64,000 nt of DNA from Roseobacter sp. MED193 (GTDB taxonomy: Bacteria; Pseudomonadota; Alphaproteobacteria; Rhodobacterales; Rhodobacteraceae): NCBI RefSeq assembly GCF_000152965.1, contig NZ_CH902583.1, forward strand, positions 3,908,219 to 3,972,218, read 5' to 3'. The translations under genes were made by a program, and so were the position numbers. The notes beneath the pieces are model-generated. The model made no database searches, had not been told where the DNA came from, and saw nothing but the letters and a program-made list of their open reading frames with translations. Within the stretch, counting starts at the first letter, position 1, and every line of letters starts with the position of its first letter. Below are positions 36,879 to 44,657 of this stretch, piece by piece.

Positions 36879-37128
36879 TCAGGTCATCGGGTGGCAGCTC
36901 CCAGCCCAAAGCGGACAAGGAGCTGCAAACAATATTGGTGAAAGCAGACCTTCGCCAAGGTTTGCAAACTCGATTGATGTTTTGGGGCAGAGTGCCAGCC
37001 CACTAGGTCATTTCCACGACGGCTCTTCGCTCATCGCATCAATGGGTGGCTTTGCTCTTTGCTACCTGCTTTCGGAGGAGGCGATGACATGCCCATCTGG
37101 TCATGACGGCGAAGAACCAAGTACTCCC

Positions 37129-37560
37129 CTAATCGTGCGGGAGATTGCGATCAGCTTGCATAACCTGAACACGGTCTGGCCAGGTTGATTGGATGTAAGC
37201 CAAAATGTCCCAGATTTCGTCATCAGTGAGCACGTTTCCAAATCCCGGCATGCCGCTGGCAAAACCTATGACGCCACGCGCCGCCAGCGCCTCTTCGCCA
37301 CCAAGCCGGGTGTATTCGAAAAGAAGCTGGTTGTCGTGGTGCCAGGTGTGACCAGACGCATCATGGGGCGGTGCGGGTAGGACTCCGTTTGCATCAGGGG
37401 TGCGCCAGTCGGGTTGCCCTTCGAGGTTTGCGCCGTGGCAAGAAGCACATTCTTGGGCGTAGAGGGTTTGACCATTGATCAAGTCTCGGTCATCCAGTTC
37501 GTGACCGGCAGTTGCACCGGTCGCGAAGCTGGAAACAGCAAAGATCAAAGCGTGCTTCAT
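37129..37560 (-). CDS. Cytochrome c, last gene of the copper operon
   Basis: After a signal peptide (MKHALIFAVSSFATGATAG) the protein has a single haem motif CASCH, and a later GMPGFGN that can supply the axial methionine. It is a monohaem periplasmic cytochrome of 143 residues. A segment with several histidines (PPHDASGHTWHHDNQ) may bind metal. Its ATG overlaps the multicopper oxidase stop (ATGA), so translation is coupled. It could pass electrons from copper oxidation to the respiratory chain; that is inference. Confidence 0.88.
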   Translation of the reverse strand: MKHALIFAVSSFATGATAGHELDDRDLINGQTLYAQECASCHGANLEGQPDWRTPDANGVLPAPPHDASGHTWHHDNQLLFEYTRLGGEEALAARGVIGFASGMPGFGNVLTDDEIWDILAYIQSTWPDRVQVMQADRNLPHD

Positions 37561-38876
37561 ACAACCTCCACCCATGTCTTCATACCTGCTGCCTGGTGGC
37601 CAAGCATGTGACAGTGCAATAACCATTTTCCGGGGTTGTCGAATACGCAAACGATGTCGCGGGTCTCGCCTGGTTCGACAAGTGTAGTGTCCCGGAAAGC
37701 GCCAAGACTGTCGTCGCCCCCGACCTCAAAGAAATGGTGCCCATGCAGATGGATGCCATGCGCGAAACGGGTGTCATTCACCAGACGAATGCGCGCTGTT
37801 TGTCCGTTCTCAAAACTGTGGAATGGTGTGTCCTTGAGGCCGGGTTGGCCGTTTAGCGTCCAGATTTCCCCTCCCATCATACCCTGCATCATACGGCGGC
37901 TCATGGCCCCACCTTCCATGGTGAGGGTCAGGGAAACGGCGTTACCCATATCTGGGCGCACGGCCTTGTTGGGGGGTAACGTGGGAATGTCCGTTGGTTG
38001 CCGCCTTGTGTTCTTGCCCTCAACTTGGATTTCGCCCAACAGGTAAGGGGCGTCTCGTGTTGGGAAGAAAATGCTCACTGAGATAGTTGAAACTACATCG
38101 ACAATGATGTCGGCGCGTTGGGCCGGTGCTAGGACAAGGCCGGATAGCTCTTGTGGGCTGACAAGTGGCATGCCGTCCAACGCGACCACTTTGCCTTCTA
38201 TGCCTTCAAGCTCGACGGGAAAAATTCGATCCGTCGCGACGTTGATCAGCCGCAAACGCAGGCGATCACCGAAACGGACCGGCGTGTTCGGATCGACAAG
38301 TGCACGGGCAAAATTTCCAAGCCGTCCCTGATGCGCCTGATCGTGCATGTTCTCGAAATCATCCGCGAGTGCGCCGCTTTCGGTCATGCGCCAGTCGTCA
38401 ATTATAACAACCAGGTCGTGATCCACATCGGGCGGTGTCGGTTCTTCAACGATCAGCGCACCGTATAGGCCTTTGGCAACCTGTTCCCAGGATCGGTTAT
38501 GTGAGTGATACCAGAATGTTCCTGCATCAGGCGCCCGAAAGCGGTATCCAAACTCACCGCCTTTTTCGACCACATCTTGGGTCATTCCCGGCACACCATC
38601 CATTGCATTGTCGATGCGCAAACCGTGCCAATGCACTGCCGATCCTTCATCAATCTGGTTCAGGAACCGGATGTCAAAGACGTCGCCCTGGCGGGCGCGA
38701 AGTACTGGACCGGGAGTGCTGCCGTTGAAACCAAGCATCGGGGTTGCTGGTTCCCCTTGGGGTAGGACTTGAGCATTGACTGGCTGTGCAATCAACTCAA
38801 CGGGTGCTGATGCAAGCGCGATGCGCGGAACCAATGCCGCTGCGCTTGTTGTGATCAGGAAGTCTCGCCTGTTCAT
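37557..38876 (-). CDS. Multicopper oxidase (CopA/CueO-like), Tat-exported
   Basis: MNRRDFLITTSAAALV is a twin-arginine signal. Copper ligands appear as HWHG (about residue 87), YHSHN, HLHGHHFFEVGG, and HCHMLGHQAAGM with the type 1 axial methionine. The enzyme should oxidise Cu(I) or another substrate with reduction of oxygen to water in the periplasm. A methionine-containing segment (SRRMMQGMMGG) before the last domain recalls copper-resistance oxidases. GAGG lies just before ATG 38876. It sits between copD and a cytochrome c. Confidence 0.92.
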   Translation of the reverse strand: MNRRDFLITTSAAALVPRIALASAPVELIAQPVNAQVLPQGEPATPMLGFNGSTPGPVLRARQGDVFDIRFLNQIDEGSAVHWHGLRIDNAMDGVPGMTQDVVEKGGEFGYRFRAPDAGTFWYHSHNRSWEQVAKGLYGALIVEEPTPPDVDHDLVVIIDDWRMTESGALADDFENMHDQAHQGRLGNFARALVDPNTPVRFGDRLRLRLINVATDRIFPVELEGIEGKVVALDGMPLVSPQELSGLVLAPAQRADIIVDVVSTISVSIFFPTRDAPYLLGEIQVEGKNTRRQPTDIPTLPPNKAVRPDMGNAVSLTLTMEGGAMSRRMMQGMMGGEIWTLNGQPGLKDTPFHSFENGQTARIRLVNDTRFAHGIHLHGHHFFEVGGDDSLGAFRDTTLVEPGETRDIVCVFDNPGKWLLHCHMLGHQAAGMKTWVEVV

Positions 38877-38884
38877 GAGATACC

Positions 38885-39751
38885 TCAATTCGGAAGGGTC
38901 AAAACGGTGGTGAGCGTTGCGGTTGCCGCCATGACAACCAGAATGGCCACTGTTTCGGTTTCTATGGAACGGGCCAAATGGCGCGCAGCTTTAGCGTCTC
39001 CGGCTTGCATCGCGGGAACGAAGCGGAGTTTATTTGCAGCCGCCAGCGTCAGGACCGCGCCGACAAGTAGCAGCTTGATCAGAAGGGCTTGGCCATAGCC
39101 AGTCGTTGTCAATGCTCGCAGGTCGCCCAACAACATCCAGGCCATTAGCCCCCCCGCCAAGATCAGGGCCGGAACGATCACAGAAGCGGCTTGCCCAAAT
39201 CGGTGTCCCAATGTGGCTGCCCTAGCCAAATGCTCGGACCGCCGCGACAGGGCGTGCAGTGGTCCCAAGATACCAACCCAGATGGCAATCCCCAGAAGGT
39301 GCAGGAGCAAGAGTAGGCGGACACCAGTAACCTCCAATCCGGGGACATGCCCGATTTGGGTAAAGGACCACAGGGCAATCAATCCTCCGGCAAGCGCGAT
39401 CCATTGGCCAACACGAGGGATGAAAAGCCCAAGAATGATCAAAACCGTCCCTGAGATCCGATAGACCAGCGCGTCGCCAACTGGTGTTTGCCACAACAGG
39501 CCGAGCATTTCTGGATCGGTCATCCCATCGGCTCCGCCCGTTAGGGCGGCTCCACGGAGCATGAAAGCAAGGACTGCAGCGGCAAGCGCGCCCCCCGCCA
39601 ATAGGGTTGCCTGTAGACGGATCCTATCACTGAGAGGCGATACCAAATCGCCAAAGACGGCCCGAATGATCACAAGCCCAACGGATCCCAATACGCCGAT
39701 GTAAAGTACCAGCTTGGCAAGGATTGCGGCGATTTCCCAAATGTCCGGCAT
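38885..39751 (-). CDS. copD: CopD-family copper membrane protein
   Basis: The 288-residue product has eight predicted helices, including LLLLLHLLGIAIWVGILGPLH with the family HxxG-like segment and a C-terminal LLIKLLLVGAVLTLAAANK. CopD works with CopC in copper import or resistance. ATG 39751 is two bases after the copC stop; the longer reading from 39817 overlaps copC. The gene stop is nine bases from the multicopper oxidase start. Confidence 0.87.
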   Translation of the reverse strand: MPDIWEIAAILAKLVLYIGVLGSVGLVIIRAVFGDLVSPLSDRIRLQATLLAGGALAAAVLAFMLRGAALTGGADGMTDPEMLGLLWQTPVGDALVYRISGTVLIILGLFIPRVGQWIALAGGLIALWSFTQIGHVPGLEVTGVRLLLLLHLLGIAIWVGILGPLHALSRRSEHLARAATLGHRFGQAASVIVPALILAGGLMAWMLLGDLRALTTTGYGQALLIKLLLVGAVLTLAAANKLRFVPAMQAGDAKAARHLARSIETETVAILVVMAATATLTTVLTLPN

Positions 39752-39753
39752 GC

Positions 39754-40095
39754 TCAGTCCACCGTGAACATGAAATCGCCCTGCATGGCATGCCCGTCCT
39801 TCCCCAAGCCCCGCCATTCAATGCGATAGGAGCCTGCCCCTATGCCTTCAAGCGGGAGCGTGAACACCTGCCCAAAGCTGGTTTGCTCGCCAAGATCAAG
39901 CCTGACGGTAGGATGGTCCTCATAGGTCATAACTACCCGTGTCAGACGGATGTCGGCAGCGAAGTCGAAACTGATGTTGTTGGGAACTTCCGCAATTACC
40001 GCGCCATTGTCAGGTGTCGTGCGGTCCACACGAGAATGTGCTAAGGCACTGGTGGCAAGGGCTGAGAGCAGTGCAAGTATAGCAAGTCGTTTCAT
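39754..40095 (-). CDS. copC: CopC-like periplasmic copper-binding protein
   Basis: A Sec signal peptide ends at ALA, leaving histidine as the first mature residue (HSRVDRTTPDNGA), the classic Cu(II) ligand of CopC. A second site is in DGHAMQGDF near the C-terminus. The length of 113 residues is normal. Methionine-rich Cu(I) loops are absent, so it is a Cu(II)-only type. It is followed directly by copD. Confidence 0.9.
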   Translation of the reverse strand: MKRLAILALLSALATSALAHSRVDRTTPDNGAVIAEVPNNISFDFAADIRLTRVVMTYEDHPTVRLDLGEQTSFGQVFTLPLEGIGAGSYRIEWRGLGKDGHAMQGDFMFTVD

Positions 40096-40105
40096 TCTGT
40101 ATTCC

Positions 40106-40537
40106 TCAGTTGATTCCGTTGGCGCGCTGAATTTCGCGGAGGTAGGCGATGACCATGGCGACATCGCCACGGGTCAGGCCCCCAACCGGCGGCATGTCCC
40201 CGAACCGCCAGTGATGGCTTCTGACACCCATCGCGACCGCGCGTTGAAAGGATTCGTCTGCATGGTGACTGGGTTCATAGATAACATGGATCAACGGCGG
40301 TCCTACGCCCTCAATGCCAACCGCATTGCTGCCGTGACATGCGGCACAAGCGCTTTCAAATATACCCTGTCCGATAACGGCATTTCCTTCAATCTGCGGC
40401 ATCTGAATTTCGACTAAGGCACTGACTTCGGGCGGTGCCAACTGCGATACGTGTTGGGTGGGTTCGGGGCGTAGCAAGCTGTAAGCAGCAGTGCCCGCGA
40501 CGGCGCATGCGCCGATCAGAAGGTATTTATGGTTCAT
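40106..40537 (-). CDS. Cytochrome c with N-terminal anchor, copper operon
   Basis: The 143-residue product has an uncleaved-looking hydrophobic N-terminus (YLLIGACAVAGTAAYSLL), then CAACH as the haem motif and MPPVGG as the likely methionine ligand region. It is probably tethered to the inner membrane and faces the periplasm. It is 10 bases from copC. Two cytochromes c in a CopC/CopD/oxidase operon suggest that metal oxidation is linked to respiration. Confidence 0.88.
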   Translation of the reverse strand: MNHKYLLIGACAVAGTAAYSLLRPEPTQHVSQLAPPEVSALVEIQMPQIEGNAVIGQGIFESACAACHGSNAVGIEGVGPPLIHVIYEPSHHADESFQRAVAMGVRSHHWRFGDMPPVGGLTRGDVAMVIAYLREIQRANGIN

Positions 40538-40633
40538 GTATTGGTCCAAACTTTGAAAGACAGGATCAGGCCGCAAACTCGTAGCGGCACATCGGAACGC
40601 GCTCACAGGCGTGAACAGCGTCGAAAACCTGTT

Positions 40634-41002
40634 TCAAGAGTTAGGTGGCCTCTCCGGGCTTCCCGGTTCTTCAAGCGCCGAGAGACTTGAAACCTGCCAT
40701 GCCAAAACAATCTCAGACCTTTCAAAGATTACTTTGAAAGGTTGCACAGTGAGCGCGAGAGCATTGCACAGGAATGGGTTGCATTCATCATGTGCCATCG
40801 CGTCCGATCCAGGCGGAACACTCGTGGCAATTCTTCCTTGAGCGTGATCAAGCTGGCTCTCTTCCACAGTCATGTTCATGTGGGTCTCGCAATGCCCGCC
40901 AAAACAGTTTTTTGACATTGCATGCGCAGTGGTTCCTAGTCCAGTCATCAGGAATAGAAAAACAACGAGTAGCGTCGTGGATATGTTGCAAAGGCACTTC
41001 AC
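40634..41002 (-). CDS. Small exported Cys/His/Met-containing protein of the copper operon
   Basis: A GTG start at 41002 gives 122 residues with a signal peptide (LLVVFLFLMTGLGTTAHA), then KNCFGGHCETHMNM and HDECNPFLCNALAL, which are candidate copper ligands. This suggests a periplasmic metal-binding protein. I do not recognise a named family with certainty. A perfect 11-bp inverted repeat lies inside the gene (40717-40742). It is the first gene of the operon that continues with the cytochrome c at 40537. Confidence 0.6.
   Translation of the reverse strand: MKCLCNISTTLLVVFLFLMTGLGTTAHAMSKNCFGGHCETHMNMTVEESQLDHAQGRIATSVPPGSDAMAHDECNPFLCNALALTVQPFKVIFERSEIVLAWQVSSLSALEEPGSPERPPNS
40717..40742. 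promoter_or_regulatory. Perfect 11-bp inverted repeat inside the first copper-operon gene
   Basis: ACCTTTCAAAG and its complement surround a 4-base ATTA centre, giving a 26-bp palindromic structure. The outer ACCTT/AAGGT halves recall MerR/CueR-type sites, but the spacing does not fit. In mRNA it would form a stable hairpin 180-bp upstream of the next gene. Confidence 0.4.
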
Positions 41003-41163
41003 AAGGCGAGGCTATCTCAAACCAAAACTCATTTCAATGCGAGCCAAGGTCCATGATACGCGTTGAGCCAGGAGGCTTGGCAGCGAGAAATCTAACTGAT
41101 TGCACAGATGAATGTCCGCATTGGGAGAGCGTTTGAGTTTTGCAAAGGTCGCAATCTGCGCAT

Positions 41164-41232
41164 AGCCGCCGTTCGCCGCTCCAGCGTACCAAACCGGGAC
41201 TGAGGCAGTAGGTCAAGGTCGGCAGAGCGGAC
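41164..41232 (+). repeat. Dispersed intergenic repeat A, plus orientation
   Basis: This copy matches 35821-35889 and, inverted, 33474-33544. It is preceded by TTTGCAAAGGTCGC and ends about ten bases before the stop codon of the EF-Tu-like gene, close to that gene's 3' end. Confidence 0.85.
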
Positions 41233-41242
41233 TTTGCTGCCA

Positions 41243-41626
41243 TTAAGGAGAAATTGCACGTAGTTTTGTTACCGTACCTCTTGCGACTATTCTGCTGCCT
41301 TCGTGGCAATTAAAATTGGTGCCAACGGACAGCCGACTTTGATGGTAATCAACCATGTCTCTAACTAGTATGTGCATGTAGGCGTTGTATGTGCCGTTCA
41401 AAGGTACACCTTTGGGGATCGGTACGCCATCTTCATTCAAAAAATTAGGGTAGATCATATAGATGTTCGCAGACAAGTTCCGCCTAGGCTCTAGCGGATT
41501 GTCTTCAGCATAGCCAAAATCCCAACGGATGTAATTGTGAGGCGGCACCGTTCGCCCGCCCTCTTCAACCCTGAGTATTGTGATTTCGGCCTCAAAGTCG
41601 GGCTCGGCTGAATATAGATCTATCAT
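41243..41626 (-). CDS. Stand-alone EF-Tu domain III-like protein
   Basis: The 127 residues follow the layout of the C-terminal beta-barrel of EF-Tu: FEAEITILRVEEGGRTVPPH with YIRWDFGY near the start, and LSVGTNFNCHEGSRIVARGTVTK at the end. No GTPase domain is present. Such isolated domains occur in bacteria with unknown roles. ATG 41626 is preferred over 41665. The stop is directly next to repeat A. Confidence 0.7.
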   Translation of the reverse strand: MIDLYSAEPDFEAEITILRVEEGGRTVPPHNYIRWDFGYAEDNPLEPRRNLSANIYMIYPNFLNEDGVPIPKGVPLNGTYNAYMHILVRDMVDYHQSRLSVGTNFNCHEGSRIVARGTVTKLRAISP

Positions 41627-41994
41627 GGACACTAGGATTGCATTCTGGATCGTCGTCCACAACATACAACGACAGTTTCTATGGGCTCAAAGCTGTCTTG
41701 CGGCGGTGCAGCAGCACACCTGCAGCGAAATCACGTGTGATCCCTGGTGGGCGATGACTGGTGCCAGCCCAAAACGGACACACGGCCCTAGATGCGAATT
41801 TGCGAAAGCCGACCTTCACCGCGCATGTCGAAAATGGGTAGACGCTGGAAACAGTTACCATACGGAATAGGGTCGACCTCACCTTTAGACTGCCATTTTT
41901 GGAGTTTATTAAAAGTCTCCTATATGCCAGCTTTAGTCACGTTGGCGGTCAACTTTGTGCCCGTGTTCTTTTGCAAATTTTTAGGGAATACATA

Positions 41995-43854
41995 ATGAAA
42001 CATGAACTCTATGGTTGTCCGTGTTGCAGTGGCACATTTGGTGGACTCTTTTCCGTTAACAACACTGTACGTAATCTGAAAGAGGAAGCCGCCAGCGAGA
42101 ACGGATGGTCTTGCAACTGGGGGATCGACTGGGCGCGCCTTGGCCGACGGGACTTTCTCAAATCTGGCGCGGCCCTTGCCGGGCTGTCGACGCTATTGCC
42201 AAACGGGGGCCAAGCGCAGTCAGCAGCATCGACGCAGGCCACCACAGTCTTCACCAACGGCAATATCCTCACGGTAGACGACGATTTTTCGGAAGCCGAC
42301 GCGATTGCTTTGCGCGGAAACCGGATTTTGGCTGTTGGGAGTGATGGTGAGGTCCGCGCCGTGGCCGGTGCGGATGCCGACATAATCGATCTGGGTGGCA
42401 AGACAGTGCTGCCAGGGTTTATCGACGCACATACTCACGTTGTGTCTGGTTCGGTGGTGGATGCCATTATGGAATACGTTGGCATGGCCCGCTATTCCAC
42501 GGTCGCTGAAGTGCTCGATCATATTGCGCAGCGGGTGGCAGAAACACCTGCAGGCGACTGGCTGGTGTTTCGCAATTTTGACCCTGCCGTGCAGGAAGGG
42601 GCTGACGCTCTGACTTTCGCGGATCTTGACCCAATTTCAACCGAGCACCCGATTTTTGTCCTGAACGCCTCCGGCCATCTGGCCTATGCCAATTCCAAGG
42701 CCTTTGAAGTCTCTGGCGTGACCAATGATGTCGAAGATCCCCCAGGAGGAGAGTTCGTGCGGGACGCAGATGGCAAGCTGACCGGTACGATGAAGAACAA
42801 CGTCGCGTTTTTGAAGATCGCGGAAAACTACCCGGCGATGGCGGAGGTGAACCCGGTTGAGGGTCTGCTTGGGCTGTTGGACAAGTGGGCGAAATTTGGC
42901 CTGACAACAGTTTCTGAGCTTAGCCTTGGTGCATTGGCACAGTCCCCTGCAGACGTCCAGGTCATGGCCGCCGCGGCACAATCTGGGCGCCTGAACGCGC
43001 GCATTCGGGCCTATCCGTTCTATACCATCGGGGCGGAGGCTTGGGACGAAGCCAAGGTCATGCAAGGCGATGGCAATGCCCTTGCGCGTATTGCAGGCTA
43101 TAAGCTCGTCGCCGATGGCTCCAACCAAGGCTTTACCGGCCTGCAGCGCGAACCCTACCTGGACAGCGACAGTCGCGGCTTGGCATATATGCAGCCTGAC
43201 CAACTGACCGCCGCCGCACTAGAGAGGGCCAGTAAGGGCTGGCACTTGGCAATCCATGGCAATGGCGATGCAGCGATCGACAATATTCTCGACACCTGCG
43301 AGGCGCTACGTGAGGCTGGGATCGACATGTCTCGCGTCCGCCCAAGGATCGAACATTGTTCGATCCTTCATGACGAACAGATCGCGCGGATGAAGGATCT
43401 CGGTGTCTCTGCCAGCTTCCTGATCGGCCACGTTCATTTCTGGGGCATCGCCATGCGTGACGAGGTTTTTGGCGAAGAAAAAGCACAGCTTCTCGACCGC
43501 TGCCGCAGTGTCGACGAAGCAGGTGTTGGCTTCACATTGCACTCGGACTTTATGGTGACTGATCCGGACCCCTTGCATATGATCGAGATGGCAGTGACCC
43601 GGCGCACCTGGAAAGAACCAGACTATATTCTTGCGCCTCAAGAAACGATTTCAGTAGAAACTGCCATTCGCGCCATGACTTCGGAAGCCGCGTGGCAGCT
43701 TTTCTCTGATCACGAAGTTGGCAGTTTGGAACCCGGAAAACTGGCGGATATGGTAATCCTCGATCAGGATCCACGTGACGTTGACCCAAATGAGATCAAG
43801 GCGATCAATGTTCTTGAAACCTGGATGGACGGACGTCAAGTTTTTCAGGCTTGA
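41995..43854 (+). CDS. Exported amidohydrolase (Amidohydro_3/YtcJ-like) with Cys-rich leader
   Basis: The metal site HxH is in LPGFIDAHTHVVSG near residue 145. Later motifs HGNGDAAID, RIEHCSI and TLHSDFMVTDPDPL, and the closing GSLEPGKLADMVILDQDP, place it in the YtcJ-like group of metal-dependent hydrolases. The N-terminus is unusual: MKHELYGCPCCSGTFGG precedes a twin-arginine-like GRRDFLKSGAALAGLSTLLP about 50 residues in. ATG 41995 has an AGGGA site. A longer frame from 41899 lacks one. The substrate is unknown. Confidence 0.88.
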   Translation: MKHELYGCPCCSGTFGGLFSVNNTVRNLKEEAASENGWSCNWGIDWARLGRRDFLKSGAALAGLSTLLPNGGQAQSAASTQATTVFTNGNILTVDDDFSEADAIALRGNRILAVGSDGEVRAVAGADADIIDLGGKTVLPGFIDAHTHVVSGSVVDAIMEYVGMARYSTVAEVLDHIAQRVAETPAGDWLVFRNFDPAVQEGADALTFADLDPISTEHPIFVLNASGHLAYANSKAFEVSGVTNDVEDPPGGEFVRDADGKLTGTMKNNVAFLKIAENYPAMAEVNPVEGLLGLLDKWAKFGLTTVSELSLGALAQSPADVQVMAAAAQSGRLNARIRAYPFYTIGAEAWDEAKVMQGDGNALARIAGYKLVADGSNQGFTGLQREPYLDSDSRGLAYMQPDQLTAAALERASKGWHLAIHGNGDAAIDNILDTCEALREAGIDMSRVRPRIEHCSILHDEQIARMKDLGVSASFLIGHVHFWGIAMRDEVFGEEKAQLLDRCRSVDEAGVGFTLHSDFMVTDPDPLHMIEMAVTRRTWKEPDYILAPQETISVETAIRAMTSEAAWQLFSDHEVGSLEPGKLADMVILDQDPRDVDPNEIKAINVLETWMDGRQVFQA

Positions 43855-44384
43855 ACACTTCAATTTGCGGTGCTCGGCAACGGTATGAGGCCTGCTCAAG
43901 GGGGGGGCAACGGTGATGTTTCTGTGGCGCCCCCAAGCGGCTTTTACCGCACAGGACATGAACGGCTGCTGTCGGCAAATGGCCGACACTTTGCCAACTC
44001 CGCTTTCTGCGCTTAGCTGACGTAGCAGGGGGCTGCGTGGCTGGCGCCGATCCGTACAGGTTGCGGATGACTGCTGTCAGCCCGAAGCGGACACGACTTG
44101 TGCATCCTCAGCACCAGAGCGTTCCCGAAGTGAGGGCGGAAACCGGTCCTTCGTTGCAAGTGCGTTGGCACAGAGCCCATCTGACGAAAGCAGCCGTTCA
44201 ATTAAAGTTCAAATCCAAAATTCTGCAAAAGATCTAATGGCCGCTGCGAACGCAAACCTACCAATGCGATGTCCCGAATATTTGACCGCAGCGCTTATAA
44301 GGCCGGTGGTGGCATGCGGTGGGCCGTATTCGGCTACGCTGCCTTGACTTGGTTCCTTTGACGCACAATTGGCAAGATTTCCCT
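43855..44384. other. Noncoding stretch between the amidohydrolase and the AKR remnant
   Basis: No gene is supported. Short pieces resemble other intergenic blocks in the window, such as CCGCTTTCTGCGC and CAGCCCGAAGCGGAC. They are probably worn-out repeat copies. Confidence 0.4.
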
Positions 44385-44653
44385 ATGCAACGACGTCAGT
44401 TGATAGACGCGGTATCGCCAGTTTTTCCTATCGGCTTGGGATGTATGAATTTCGGAGGGTTTTATGGACCATCTTCGGAATCCCAAGCGTGGGAACCCGT
44501 TCGGCCAAACACCTGGAAGATTGCGTGGAGGGGGCTCGTATCACTCGGACAGAGGACATGAAGGCGGAGATCGATCGCCGTTTGCCTGTCGGCTGGGCAC
44601 ATGGCGACCGATACTCGAAGGTCCTATGGAGCGGGCCTGAAGGCTACTGCTGA
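44385..44653 (+). pseudogene. Aldo/keto reductase with large internal deletion
   Basis: From ATG 44385 the frame reads VSPVFPIGLGCMNFGGFYG, the N-terminal strand and loop of an aldo/keto reductase. After about 44490 a different frame reads KHLEDCVEGARITRTEDMKA and VGWAHGDRYSKVLWSG to the stop at 44651-44653, which is the usual C-terminus of the same family. The barrel with Asp-Tyr-Lys-His is gone, so the gene is dead. It ends four bases before the TRAP gene stop on the other strand. Confidence 0.75.
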
Positions 44654-44657
44654 TGCG

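Noticed and set aside
40717-40742. CueR operator for the copper operon
   Set aside because: The outer halves look similar, but the spacing is wrong and the site is inside a coding region, so only a neutral palindrome was recorded.
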